A stretch of DNA of 64,000 nucleotides from Chryseobacterium sp. Bi04. GTDB lineage: Bacteria; Bacteroidota; Bacteroidia; Flavobacteriales; Weeksellaceae. The notes beneath the pieces were generated by a model. The model saw nothing but the letters and a program-made list of their open reading frames with translations, searched no databases and was not told the DNA's origin. Positions 16,658-25,117 of this stretch are shown here, one piece after another. The translations under genes and the position numbers were made by a program. The DNA lies in assembly GCF_918698085.1 (NCBI RefSeq), contig NZ_CAKKLP010000001.1, forward strand, positions 62,001 through 126,000, written 5' to 3'. Position 1 is the first letter of the stretch, and each line of letters starts with the position of its first letter.

Positions 16658-17149
16658 TTACTTAAACATGTCATGAATAAATACAGTTGGGATATTTAAT
16701 GTAAAATTAATATTTAGACCTTTCATTTCTTTTCCGTTTAAACGGGTATCTCCGATAGGAAAAGCATACCCTCCGGTAAGGTCCAGCATCCCAAATAAGG
16801 TAACCCCAATTTTCGGAGCAATATATTTATTTGTTCCCTCTGCGCCCATTAAAAAATAATAAGAGTGATAGAAGTCTACATTTTTTTGAAAATTAAGCAG
16901 TACATCAGCCTGCAGTTTTGGCATAATGGCAAACTTGGAGTCTGCAACTCCCATTAAGGCAGAACCCCCCAATCTGTAAATGACATCATCATTTTTAAGA
17001 AAAAGCAATTTCCCCCCTAATTCCCCAAAACTCTGATTCTGGTAGGTATATCCCACACTGATCATTTTATGCATGGTATATTGGGCTTTTACTAATGTGC
17101 TTAGAAAAAACAGGGAGAGTACAGCAACTGCAGTTCGAAAATTCATCAT
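16658..17149 (-). CDS. Small secreted or outer-membrane protein of unknown function
   Basis: 163 residues with a signal peptide (ending STLVKAQ, about residue 22). The mature part alternates polar and hydrophobic residues with Gly turns (ISVGYTYQNQSFGELGGKLLFL, YRLGGSALMGVADSKFAIMPKLQADVLL, APKIGVTLFGMLDLTGGYAFPIG), the pattern of a small beta-barrel. The terminal residue is Lys rather than the aromatic residue usual for BamA substrates. No family recognised. It follows metK with a terminator between. Confidence 0.75.
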   Translation of the reverse strand: MMNFRTAVAVLSLFFLSTLVKAQYTMHKMISVGYTYQNQSFGELGGKLLFLKNDDVIYRLGGSALMGVADSKFAIMPKLQADVLLNFQKNVDFYHSYYFLMGAEGTNKYIAPKIGVTLFGMLDLTGGYAFPIGDTRLNGKEMKGLNINFTLNIPTVFIHDMFK

Positions 17150-17174
17150 CTTTCAATTAATTAAAGTGTAAAAT

Positions 17175-17208
17175 TAAAAAAAACTGCCTTATCAGAAGAT
17201 AAAGCAGT
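17175..17208 (-). terminator. Terminator of metK
   Basis: ACTGCCTTATC-agaa-GATAAAGCAGT with one mismatch. On the minus strand it is followed by TTTTTTTAATTTT. Confidence 0.85.
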
Positions 17209-17231
17209 CATTTATTATGGTAAAGAAAAAA

Positions 17232-18512
17232 TTAAATTCCGAAAGCGGCTTTAATTTCCCCTACTTTGTCTAATTTCTCCCACGTGAAAAACTCAAGATC
17301 TTTCAGCGTAAGTTCATTTTTATGTCCTTTATTGAACGTTTTATCAGCTACATAATGATCTTTACCCATGTGACCATAAGAAGCCGTTTCCAAATAGATA
17401 GGATTTCTTAATTTAAGATTCTGCTCAATAGCATAAGGTCTTAAATCAAAGATCCCTGAAACTTTTTTAGCAATTTCACCGTCATGAAGATCTACTTTTG
17501 CAGTTCCGTAAGTATTAATATATAATCCACAAGGCTCCGCAACACCGATGGCATAAGAAACCTGTACCAAAACTTCGTCAGCAATACCCGCAGCCACTAA
17601 GTTTTTAGCAATATGTCTTGTTGCATAGGCCGCACTTCTGTCTACTTTTGAAGGATCTTTTCCGGAGAAAGCACCACCACCGTGAGCTCCTTTTCCACCG
17701 TAAGTATCTACAATGATTTTTCTACCTGTAAGGCCGGTATCTCCGTGAGGCCCTCCGATTACGAATTTACCTGTCGGGTTGATATGGTATTTGATCTGAT
17801 CATTGAATAAAGCTTTGATCTCTTCAGTCTGCTGTGCCACCACTCTAGGCACTAAGATATTCTTGATATCTTCACGGATCTTATTCAGCATTTCTTCTTC
17901 AGTTCCGAAATCATCATGCTGCGTAGAAACGACAATAGAATCTATTCTGATTGGTTTGTGATCATCAGAATATTCAATAGTTACCTGGCTTTTTGCATCC
18001 GGACGAAGATAAGGGATTTCTTTATTTTCCCTTCTGATATTGGAAAGTTCTTTAAGAATTGTATGGGCTAAATCTAAAGCAAGAGGCATGTAATTAGCCG
18101 TTTCATTAGTGGCATAACCGAACATCATCCCCTGGTCACCTGCTCCCTGTGCGTTGGCTTTGGCTTCAAAAGATTCATCTGTTACCGCTCTGTCCACACC
18201 CTGATTGATATCGGGAGACTGCTCATGGATGGCGGAGATTACCCCACAAGAATCTCCATTGAACATATATTCTCCTTTTGTATATCCAATTCCATTGATT
18301 ACTTCTCTGGCAATTGTTTGAACATCAAGGTAAGCATCAGATTTTACTTCTCCTGCCAATACTACCTGCCCTGTAGTCACAAGAGTCTCACAGGCAACTT
18401 TAGAACTTTTATCGTATGCTAAAAAGTGGTCGATTAATGCGTCGGAGATCTGATCGGCGATTTTATCCGGATGTCCTTCTGAAACAGATTCAGATGTAAA
18501 TAAATAAGACAT
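17232..18512 (-). CDS. metK: S-adenosylmethionine synthetase
   Basis: 426 residues. It makes S-adenosylmethionine from methionine and ATP, releasing phosphate and pyrophosphate. Signature stretches are [19 protein letters not shown] (ATP site, His15-equivalent), [23 protein letters not shown], and the [19 protein letters not shown] loop. It is somewhat longer than the roughly 385-residue E. coli enzyme, as is common in Bacteroidota. The 5' untranslated region carries a SAM-II riboswitch (18581-18631), which would reduce expression when the product is abundant. A terminator follows the gene. Confidence 0.98.
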   Translation of the reverse strand: MSYLFTSESVSEGHPDKIADQISDALIDHFLAYDKSSKVACETLVTTGQVVLAGEVKSDAYLDVQTIAREVINGIGYTKGEYMFNGDSCGVISAIHEQSPDINQGVDRAVTDESFEAKANAQGAGDQGMMFGYATNETANYMPLALDLAHTILKELSNIRRENKEIPYLRPDAKSQVTIEYSDDHKPIRIDSIVVSTQHDDFGTEEEMLNKIREDIKNILVPRVVAQQTEEIKALFNDQIKYHINPTGKFVIGGPHGDTGLTGRKIIVDTYGGKGAHGGGAFSGKDPSKVDRSAAYATRHIAKNLVAAGIADEVLVQVSYAIGVAEPCGLYINTYGTAKVDLHDGEIAKKVSGIFDLRPYAIEQNLKLRNPIYLETASYGHMGKDHYVADKTFNKGHKNELTLKDLEFFTWEKLDKVGEIKAAFGI

Positions 18513-18580
18513 ATTATTCTTTGTTTTTTAGATTAAAAAAATTTGAAGAAAAATAAGAATAAAATTGCCCAAAAAGAATA

Positions 18581-18631
18581 CTGTTTTAGCATTTTTTTAT
18601 AGAGGTTGCAATCAGGTCAAATTTTTCCTCG
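18581..18631 (-). ncRNA. SAM-II (SAM-alpha) riboswitch upstream of metK
   Basis: On the minus strand the leader contains GAGG, AAAAATTTG, ACCTGA, TTGCA, ACCTC, then TATAAAAAAAT, GCTAAAACAG. It has the conserved elements of SAM-II in order and spacing: AUUU, seven bases, UUGCA, sixteen bases, GCUAAA. P1 forms by GAGG with CCTC. The pseudoknot forms by CTG in the loop with CAG after GCTAAA, where other SAM-II members use different complementary bases. P1 is short (4 bp). It begins a few bases after the predicted transcription start and ends 68 bases before the metK ATG. Confidence 0.8.
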
Positions 18632-18644
18632 TCGTAAACGTCAG

Positions 18645-18652
18645 CAAATTTA
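18645..18652 (-). promoter_or_regulatory. Probable metK promoter -7 box
   Basis: TAAATTTG on the minus strand. A start about six bases downstream would place the SAM-II aptamer at the very 5' end of a 125-base leader. Confidence 0.6.
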
Positions 18653-18740
18653 AGTACTATTTTTCTAATACTCAAAAATTTTGTTTACTAATTATAATTT
18701 TGTTTAAATTAATGACTTATATCATTTTAGAGCATCCTGA

Positions 18741-19691
18741 CTATTGTGGCTTTATGCTTACAAATTCTTTAGGACTTTCATGATAGTTCAATTTAAGCTC
18801 TAAAGAAGTTTTGATAGAATGTGATAATTCGTCAATAATTTTCTGTTTAAAGGTCGGCTTATAATATATAATACTGATCTCTCTGTATGGGAATGGCTTC
18901 TTAAATCTGAAGACATTTTTTTTCTGCTCTTCTGAAAGCTGGCTTAAGGCAAGTTCCGGTAAAATACTAATTCCTCCTACTTTATCTACCATATGTACCA
19001 ACGTCTGAATATTGGAAGCTAAGAAATCTAAGTTTTTAGGCTTTAATGTATTTTCTTTCAGATGACAGATATTTTCGAACTGGTTTCTAAGACAGTTTCC
19101 TTCTTCAAGCAACCATACCTTTTCTACATTCAGATCTTCAGGAATAATATAAGAGTTCTTTTTGTTAGCTTCAGTATTGGAACTGTAGATCATCAGCTCT
19201 TCATTGAATAGAAAATCCTGATAAAACTCATCAGCTGTATCATAAGGAGTGGAAATAATGCCCGCATCCAGTTCTCCTGCTTTTAACGCTTTGATAATAT
19301 TATCGGTTGTCATTTCCTTTACATTCATCTGAATCTTAGGATTATCTTCCAGGAATTTAAAAATTTCTGTAGGCAGAATAAAAGAAGAAACAGTTGGAAT
19401 AATACCCAGATTAATAGTTCCTCCTAAAATATTATTCAAAAGATTGGCCTTGTTTTTCAGTTCATTGACAGATTCTATAATAACCTTAGCCTGATCAATG
19501 ATCTGAAGACCTACATCTGTGGTACGGATCGGGTGTGTAGTTCTGTCAAAAACCTTCACATCCAGTTCGTCCTCAAACTTCTGTATCATTGCACTTAAGG
19601 TAGGTTGGGTAATGAAGCATGCCTGGGCTGCTTTTCCAAAATGTTTATACTTATCAACAGCGATAAGATACTCCAGTTGCTGAATGTTCAT
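18741..19691 (-). CDS. oxyR: LysR-family peroxide regulator OxyR
   Basis: 316 residues. The N-terminal helix-turn-helix is typical LysR (MNIQQLEYLIAVDKYKHF, AAQACFITQPTLSAMIQKFE). The effector domain contains GNCLRNQFENIC with Cys200 and Cys209 separated by eight residues, exactly the spacing and context of the redox pair Cys199/Cys208 of E. coli OxyR (HCLRDQAMGFC). Oxidation by hydrogen peroxide would form the disulphide and switch promoter binding. It is divergent from katA, the classical target. The promoters of both genes lie within 19712-19761. Confidence 0.94.
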   Translation of the reverse strand: MNIQQLEYLIAVDKYKHFGKAAQACFITQPTLSAMIQKFEDELDVKVFDRTTHPIRTTDVGLQIIDQAKVIIESVNELKNKANLLNNILGGTINLGIIPTVSSFILPTEIFKFLEDNPKIQMNVKEMTTDNIIKALKAGELDAGIISTPYDTADEFYQDFLFNEELMIYSSNTEANKKNSYIIPEDLNVEKVWLLEEGNCLRNQFENICHLKENTLKPKNLDFLASNIQTLVHMVDKVGGISILPELALSQLSEEQKKNVFRFKKPFPYREISIIYYKPTFKQKIIDELSHSIKTSLELKLNYHESPKEFVSIKPQ

Positions 19692-19711
19692 TTGATTAAT
19701 ATTATCTATTA

Positions 19712-19761
19712 CAAAGATATAATGTTTTTGCTATTAGCAATTAAAAATTCAAGTAAATTTG
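19712..19761. promoter_or_regulatory. Divergent oxyR/katA promoter with shared palindrome
   Basis: The palindrome TTGCTATTAGCAA (19728-19740) sits between a minus-strand -7 box TATCTTTG (19719-19712, towards oxyR) and a plus-strand -7 box TAAATTTG (19754-19761, towards katA). Its TTG ends serve as -33 elements in both directions, with spacers of 18 and 23 bases, within the 17-23 base range known for flavobacterial promoters. The palindrome is therefore also a candidate OxyR operator. Confidence 0.65.
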
Positions 19762-19824
19762 ATATTCACTACCTTTACAGAGGTATTTAGAAATAAAGAA
19801 AACAATTATTCAAATCATCGATAT

Positions 19825-21312
19825 ATGGATTCTAAAAAATTAACGTTAAGTAACGGCACGCCTTATTTTGAGCATCAGGATTCCCAGACGGTAGGACCAA
19901 GAGGCCCGGTATTACTGCAAGACTTTGTTCTTCAGGAGAACCTTGCCCATTTCGTTAGGGAGAGGATTCCTGAAAGAATTGTACATGCTAAGGGGAGTGG
20001 AGCGTACGGAACCTTTACCGTAACCCATGATATCAGTAAATATACAAAAGCAAAGCTATTTTCAAAAGTAGGTAATTCATGCAGAATGTTTGCAAGATTT
20101 TCTACCGTAGGAGGAGAAAAAGGAAGTGCAGATACGGCAAGAGATCCAAGGGGATTTGCTTTAAAATTTTATACAGAAGATGGAAACTGGGATCTTGTAG
20201 GGAATAACACTCCTGTTTTCTTTATTAAAGATGCTAAAAAATTTCCGGATTTTATACATACTCAAAAAAGACTTCCTAAAACCAATCTAAAGAGTGCCAC
20301 TATGATGTGGGATTTCTGGAGTTTCAATCCGGAGTCTCTTCACCAGGTTCTTATTTTAATGTCAGACAGAGGAACACCTTATGGTTTCAGACATATGCAT
20401 GGTTTTGGATCTCACACTTTTTCCATGATCAATGAGCAGAACGAAAGAGTATGGGTAAAGTTTCACTTCAAAACAAAACAGGGGGTAAAAAACTTTACGG
20501 ATGAAGAAGCCGTAAAAATGGCTGGAGAAAATCCTGACTTTGCCCAGGAAGACCTCTGCAATTCTATTGAAAATGGAGATTTCCCGAAATGGACTATGTA
20601 TATCCAGGTGATGACTGAAGACCAGGCAAAAGATTTCAGATGGAATCCTTTTGATGTTACCAAAGTATGGTTCCATGATGACTTCCCTCTTATTGAGGTA
20701 GGTGAAATGGAGCTCAATGAAGTTCCTGTCAATTATTTTGCCCATGTTGAGCAGTCTACGTTTTCTCCCAGCAGCCTGATTAACGGGATCAGCTTTTCAC
20801 CGGACAAAATGCTTCAGGGAAGACTGTTTTCTTATCCTGATGCTCACCGATACAGGGTTGGGGTAAATGCCCATCAGCTGGAGGTGAACAGATGTCCTTT
20901 TGCTGTTAATAATTATCAAAGAGACGGCTATATGGCAGATTCAAGCCAATATCAGGATAAACCCAATTATCACCCCAACAGCTTTGATGATATCACGCCT
21001 GATCCGTCTTATAAAAACTATGAGTATGAACTGGACAGCGCTCATGTCGCCAACTATAACAGAAATGAAAACGACAGTGATCATTATACCCAGCCAGGCC
21101 TTCTTTACTCAAAAGCAATGAATGCTGAAGACAGGGAACACCTGATTAACAACATCGTAGGAAGCATGAAAGGGATCTCTGGGCCCAAGAGAGAAGAGAT
21201 CATCAACAGGCAATTATGTCACTTTTTTAGGGCTAATATCGAACTTGGCATGAGAGTGGCTTCCCAATTAAATGTCAATATCGATGCAAATATGATGAAT
21301 CATTCCAAATAA
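19825..21312 (+). CDS. katA: Catalase (heme, small-subunit type)
   Basis: 495 residues from the ATG at 19825; an upstream TTG frame start lies inside the promoter. It breaks down hydrogen peroxide in the cytoplasm. Catalytic His54 is in RIVHAKGSGAYG and Asn127 in LVGNNTPVFF. The heme Tyr337 lies in RLFSYPDAHRYRVG. RDPRGFALKFYTEDGNWD and VNRCPFAVNNYQRDG are family signatures. The size matches clade 3 catalases. Expression is expected to be controlled by the divergently encoded OxyR. Confidence 0.97.
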   Translation: MDSKKLTLSNGTPYFEHQDSQTVGPRGPVLLQDFVLQENLAHFVRERIPERIVHAKGSGAYGTFTVTHDISKYTKAKLFSKVGNSCRMFARFSTVGGEKGSADTARDPRGFALKFYTEDGNWDLVGNNTPVFFIKDAKKFPDFIHTQKRLPKTNLKSATMMWDFWSFNPESLHQVLILMSDRGTPYGFRHMHGFGSHTFSMINEQNERVWVKFHFKTKQGVKNFTDEEAVKMAGENPDFAQEDLCNSIENGDFPKWTMYIQVMTEDQAKDFRWNPFDVTKVWFHDDFPLIEVGEMELNEVPVNYFAHVEQSTFSPSSLINGISFSPDKMLQGRLFSYPDAHRYRVGVNAHQLEVNRCPFAVNNYQRDGYMADSSQYQDKPNYHPNSFDDITPDPSYKNYEYELDSAHVANYNRNENDSDHYTQPGLLYSKAMNAEDREHLINNIVGSMKGISGPKREEIINRQLCHFFRANIELGMRVASQLNVNIDANMMNHSK

Positions 21313-21331
21313 TCATATTGAACAATAAATT

Positions 21332-21371
21332 AAAAAAAAGGAAAAAAAAATAATATTTTTTCCTTTTTTTT
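21332..21371 (+). terminator. A/T-rich terminator after katA
   Basis: A long inverted repeat of AAAAAAAAGGAAAAAA and TTTTTTCCTTTTTTTT around a short TAAT-containing loop, ending in eight T. It is unusual in relying almost entirely on A-T pairs around a central GG/CC. Confidence 0.7.
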
Positions 21372-21417
21372 GCAAAAAATTCATAATTTGCAGAGGATGA
21401 TATTTCAAAGTGGAAAA

Positions 21418-22185
21418 ATGAGTTACGAAAATATATTATTAAAAAAAGAAGATAAAGTATCTATCATTATCATAAACAGACCTGAGAGTTTAAATGCGTT
21501 AAATGCAAAAACTATTCAGGAGATCAGTACAGCAATGGACGAGCTTAATTCCGACCATTCCTGCAGGGTTATTATCCTTACGGGAAGTGGTGAAAAGTCT
21601 TTTGTAGCTGGTGCCGACATCAAAGAATTCAGCGAGTTTGGGCAAGAAAAAGCTGAAGAGCTTGCCCGAAACGGACAAAATTCACTGTTTAATAAAATTG
21701 AAAATATGTCTAAACCTGTCATTGCAGCCGTAAACGGTTTTGCATTGGGAGGAGGTTTAGAGCTTGCTATGGCATGCCATATCAGATATGCATCGGAAAA
21801 CGCCAGATTGGGTCTTCCTGAAGTAACGCTCGGATTAATCCCGGGATACGGAGGGACTCAAAGGCTTCCTAAGCTTGTGGGAAAAGGTATTGCCAACGAA
21901 ATGATCTTCTCAGCCAAAATGATTCCTGCTCAAAAAGCAAAAGAAATCGGATTGGTAAATGAAGTATACCCTATTGAAGAATTATTAACCAAAACGAAAG
22001 AATTAGCGAACACTATTGCCCACAATTCACCAATGGCAATATCTAAGGCTATCCACGCCGTGAATTTATCTGACACGGAGAAAGGTTTTGAAACTGAAAT
22101 CAAGTATTTCGGGGAACTTTTTGAAATGGACGATAAGAAAGAAGGAGTGACTGCTTTCCTAGAGAAAAGAAAGCCGAACTTCTAA
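21418..22185 (+). CDS. Enoyl-CoA hydratase/isomerase family protein
   Basis: 255 residues from the ATG at 21418 (MSYENILLKKED); the longer frame adds a tail overlapping the katA terminator. Crotonase motifs: GEKSFVAGADIKEF (oxyanion hole Ala-Gly-Ala-Asp), GFALGGGLELAMACHIR with the first catalytic Glu, and LPEVTLGLIPGYGGTQRLP with the second. Both glutamates are present, so it should hydrate 2-enoyl-CoA in beta-oxidation or a related route. It is the first gene of a plus-strand run with comEB-like deaminase, xerD and Nudix, which are not functionally related to it. Confidence 0.9.
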   Translation: MSYENILLKKEDKVSIIIINRPESLNALNAKTIQEISTAMDELNSDHSCRVIILTGSGEKSFVAGADIKEFSEFGQEKAEELARNGQNSLFNKIENMSKPVIAAVNGFALGGGLELAMACHIRYASENARLGLPEVTLGLIPGYGGTQRLPKLVGKGIANEMIFSAKMIPAQKAKEIGLVNEVYPIEELLTKTKELANTIAHNSPMAISKAIHAVNLSDTEKGFETEIKYFGELFEMDDKKEGVTAFLEKRKPNF

Positions 22186-22233
22186 ACTTTCAAGCTTTTA
22201 ATCCAATTATTTCGAAAAAACTAATGCTGCGGT

Positions 22234-22656
22234 ATGAATAAGTTTGACAAGGCTTATCTAAAAATGGCTCAGGAATGGGCAAAACTCTCCTACTGTAAGA
22301 GAAAACAGGTGGGAGCTCTTATCGTAAAAGATAGGATGATTATTTCAGACGGTTATAACGGAACTCCTTCGGGGTTTGAGAACTGCTGTGAAAATGAAGA
22401 GGGAAAAACGCACTGGTATGTACTGCATGCGGAGGCTAATGCTATATTAAAGCTGGCAGCTTCTACTCAGTCTGCAAAAGGGGCAACGCTATATCTAACG
22501 TTGTCGCCTTGTAAAGAATGCAGTAAACTAATCCTGCAGGCAGGAATTACAAGACTGGTGTATATTAATGAATACTCGGATGAAGACGGCATTTCGTTCC
22601 TGAAAAACCATGGTATTGAAATAGAACAAATATCGGACTGTGAACTAAAAAAATAA
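22234..22656 (+). CDS. dCMP/deoxycytidylate deaminase family protein
   Basis: 140 residues. Zinc-dependent deaminase signature HAEANAIL (His ligand and catalytic Glu) and PCKECSKLI (two Cys ligands). GYNGTPSGFENC is typical of the ComEB/dCMP deaminase branch, which makes dUMP from dCMP for thymidylate synthesis. The zinc site is complete. It ends six bases before the xerD start, so the two are likely co-transcribed. Confidence 0.92.
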   Translation: MNKFDKAYLKMAQEWAKLSYCKRKQVGALIVKDRMIISDGYNGTPSGFENCCENEEGKTHWYVLHAEANAILKLAASTQSAKGATLYLTLSPCKECSKLILQAGITRLVYINEYSDEDGISFLKNHGIEIEQISDCELKK

Positions 22657-22662
22657 GCACAA

Positions 22663-23577
22663 ATGACTTGGGATGAAAAGATCAAAGATTTTGAAATATT
22701 TCTTCGCTTCGAAAGAAATTTTTCAGACAACACGCTCGACGCCTATGTTCGGGACATTAAAAAATTAAAAGATTATGCAGAAGAAGATCTGGCAAACGTC
22801 GGTCCAGATTCTATCGGTTACGAAAACCTGCAGGAATACATTTTCAATCTTTCTAAACAGAAATTCAGTGAGAGATCTCAAGCGAGATGGATCTCTTCCA
22901 TTAAAGCTTTCTTTAAATTTCTGCTTGAGGATGAATTCCGGGAAGACAACCCTGCAGCGTTACTCGAAGGTCCTAAATTAGGACTCTATCTACCAGACAC
23001 TTTAAGCCTGCTTGATATCAACAAAATTATTGCTGCTATTGAAATCAATACAGATCTGGGGAAAAGGAACAACTGTATCATTGAGGTACTGTATGGTTGC
23101 GGACTCCGTGTTTCTGAACTTATTGATTTGAAAATATCCAATATCAATTTCAAAGAGCAGTATATTAAAGTCAATGGAAAAGGAAACAAAACGCGTTTCG
23201 TTCCGTTGGCTGACTATACAGCTGAATTACTGGAAAATTATATCAAGGAAGTACGTTCTAAAGGTAAAATCAATAAGAAATATGAAGATACACTGTTCCT
23301 GAACAGCCGTGGCACCTCGATGTCAAGGGTTATCGTATTTCTTATCATAAAAGAACTTACGGATAAAGCAGGGGTTAACAAAAAGATATCTCCACACACC
23401 TTCAGGCATTCTTTTGCAACACATTTGCTTCAGAATGGAGCAGATTTACGTTATATTCAGGAAATGCTGGGACATTCCAGTATTACAACAACAGAAATCT
23501 ACACTCATTTAAAAACTGAAGAATTGCGGGATGTTATTTTGAGTTATCACCCGAGAAATATTAATATTACTCAATGA
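22663..23577 (+). CDS. xerD: Tyrosine recombinase XerD/XerC type
   Basis: 304 residues. N-terminal SAM-like domain (DFEIFLRFERNFSDNTLDAY...) and a C-terminal catalytic domain with the full set of residues: Arg in YGCGLRVSELIDL, Lys in VNGKGNKTRFVPL, HxxR in SPHTFRHSFATHLL, His in LGHSSITTTEIYTH and the nucleophilic Tyr in the same segment. Size and sequence fit the chromosomal dimer-resolution recombinases that act at dif with FtsK. Flavobacteriia often carry more than one Xer protein, so the D/C label is provisional. No dif-like site was identified in the window. Confidence 0.88.
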   Translation: MTWDEKIKDFEIFLRFERNFSDNTLDAYVRDIKKLKDYAEEDLANVGPDSIGYENLQEYIFNLSKQKFSERSQARWISSIKAFFKFLLEDEFREDNPAALLEGPKLGLYLPDTLSLLDINKIIAAIEINTDLGKRNNCIIEVLYGCGLRVSELIDLKISNINFKEQYIKVNGKGNKTRFVPLADYTAELLENYIKEVRSKGKINKKYEDTLFLNSRGTSMSRVIVFLIIKELTDKAGVNKKISPHTFRHSFATHLLQNGADLRYIQEMLGHSSITTTEIYTHLKTEELRDVILSYHPRNINITQ

Positions 23578-23619
23578 AATAAAGTTCCATCTGAACTTTA
23601 AAAAAGTAATTATAAACAG

Positions 23620-24132
23620 ATGAAATTATTGAAATATTGCCCAAGCTGTGGCAAAGAATCTTTACACTGGGATGGTGAAAAGAAATGGAGCTGCCCTGAA
23701 TGTGACTTCAGGCTGTATAATAATGTAGCAGGCGCTGTAGCTGTGGTGATCAGGTGTGGTGATGAAATTTATCTTACCAGGAGAAACAGAGATCCTAAAA
23801 AGGGAAAACTCGATCTTGCGGGAGGATTTGTCGACCCTAAAGAAAGCGCAGAAGAAACCTGCAGAAGAGAGCTTTTTGAAGAGCTTCAGCTTAGTATCAA
23901 TATTTCAAACCTAAGATACCTTACCAGTCTTCCTAACGTCTATCAATATAAAGAAATTGATTATAATACGATTGATCTTTTTTATGAGTATACTGTTTCG
24001 GAAAAATTTGAGGTAAACCTTGAGCTTTCAGAAATATCAGAAGCGGTATGGATTCCTTTAAGGGAACTTAACCTTGATGATATAGCTTTTGATTCTCAGA
24101 AGAGGTTTTTTGAGAATTATGTAAGGAAATAA
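23620..24132 (+). CDS. Nudix hydrolase with N-terminal zinc ribbon
   Basis: 170 residues. The N-terminal ribbon has two Cys pairs (YCPSCGK and SCPECDF), then a Nudix domain with the box GGFVDPKESAEETCRRELFEELQL (G-x5-E-x7-RELxEE). The architecture resembles NudC/ADP-ribose pyrophosphatase relatives. It should hydrolyse a nucleoside diphosphate linked to another moiety; the substrate is not predictable from sequence. A terminator follows immediately. Confidence 0.9.
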   Translation: MKLLKYCPSCGKESLHWDGEKKWSCPECDFRLYNNVAGAVAVVIRCGDEIYLTRRNRDPKKGKLDLAGGFVDPKESAEETCRRELFEELQLSINISNLRYLTSLPNVYQYKEIDYNTIDLFYEYTVSEKFEVNLELSEISEAVWIPLRELNLDDIAFDSQKRFFENYVRK

Positions 24133-24147
24133 TTTTTGTAATATATT

Positions 24148-24182
24148 CTCCTGCAGATTTAAAATCTGTGGGAGTTTTTTTT
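24148..24182 (+). terminator. Terminator after the Nudix gene
   Basis: CTCCTGCAGATT / AATCTGTGGGAG hairpin (two G-T pairs) followed by eight T. Confidence 0.9.
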
Positions 24183-24654
24183 CCCTGCTAATTTTAAGGA
24201 TCAGGCAGATAATTACTTTTTGAAGTCTGCTTCAGCTGTGAAGGCATTCTAATTTATTTTAAACAGAAAAAACAGATAGGCGCTGTGCGCTCTCGGATCA
24301 GGTGCAAAAGTTGGGGGTAATATAAATTTACCTCAATACACCTTTCTTTTACGCAAAGTTCTATTTTTATTACGCTTGATTTTAAGTGAGCCAAGAATAA
24401 ATCGATTAGATCGATTTTGATGAAGCTAACTTTTTTATATCGCTTATTCAGCGACAAAGTCGCCTTTCTTTGCTTTTTTACAATAGGGTATCCTAATTAT
24501 TTTTCCTTTGCGTGAATAAAAGGTTATTTCCATCCTGTTTTCAAGTCAAAATATAAAAATCACATATTTTAATGTCATCCAAACAAGAAGTTTTAGTTTA
24601 ATTCAGTTTGCTTAGTCATGACTTTTGAGACTGATCCGCTCTATCCTATTGAAA
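24183..24654. other. Intergenic region of about 470 bases with no convincing gene
   Basis: No open frame with protein-like composition. The region contains a G-rich stretch at 24295-24319 (GGATCAGGTGCAAAAGTTGG...) of a kind I associate with insertion-sequence ends or remnants in Flavobacteriia, a small hairpin GCGAC-aaa-GTCGC near 24451-24463 followed by T-rich sequence, and a possible decayed copy of the 71-nt element at 24588-24655. Confidence 0.5.
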
Positions 24655-24655
24655 T
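24588..24655 (+). repeat. Possible decayed copy of the 71-nt dispersed element
   Basis: Opens AAGTTTTAGTTTAA and ends GATCCGCTCTATCCTATTGAAAT, similar at both ends to the good copies (AAGTTTCGGCTAAAG and AAGTCCGCTCCTATTGAAT) and of nearly the same length. The hairpin arms are lost, so this is weak. Confidence 0.3.
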
Positions 24656-25113
24656 CAATACGTTTTGGCCTTCAGCATTTCTTCCAAGTACTGGATCAGC
24701 AGTGATCTTTCTGCTTCCGAAAGATTTGCTTCTTTATGGTAAACAATATAACCAGGCATCGGCATTGTTTTATGTTTAAGAGCCTCAATAGACCTGTCAA
24801 GCATATTCTCTTTTAATTCCTTATTATAGGTACCCCAAACAGAAAAATTAAGATGCTGACGACCTTCATTTACATGGCTTTTCACAGACCATGAAACAGG
24901 AGCAATAAAAGCATATTTGGGATAAACCGTTTCATTGGAATGACAATCATAGCAGGCTCCTCTAAGTAATATTCTAATCTTTTCCGGAGCTTTCCTAGAA
25001 TCTACAAAGTTTACTTTTGAATCTACCGGTTTGTTTACTCTGTCAATAGGAATAAACTGAATGAGAGCAAAAGCTACCAAACTCCAAAAGACTATTTTTT
25101 TTGCGATTTTCAT
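24655..25113 (-). CDS. Membrane-anchored heme-binding domain protein (CxxCH)
   Basis: 152 residues. A single N-terminal membrane helix (residues 7-22) is followed by a periplasmic domain with one heme c attachment site, C54YDCH58, in RGACYDCHSNETVYPKYAFIAPVSW. This resembles the Haem_bd family (cytochrome c-like, one heme). MPMPGYIVYH is a candidate for the Met axial ligand. It lies four bases after the lipoprotein gene in the same direction. A role in periplasmic electron transfer is likely but the partner is unknown. Confidence 0.87.
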   Translation of the reverse strand: MKIAKKIVFWSLVAFALIQFIPIDRVNKPVDSKVNFVDSRKAPEKIRILLRGACYDCHSNETVYPKYAFIAPVSWSVKSHVNEGRQHLNFSVWGTYNKELKENMLDRSIEALKHKTMPMPGYIVYHKEANLSEAERSLLIQYLEEMLKAKTY

Positions 25114-25117
25114 ACGT

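Noticed and set aside
24254-24457. 67-residue minus-strand ORF in the gene-free region
   Set aside because: No signal, domain or typical codon pattern; it spans the insertion-sequence-like tract and is probably chance translation of a scar.
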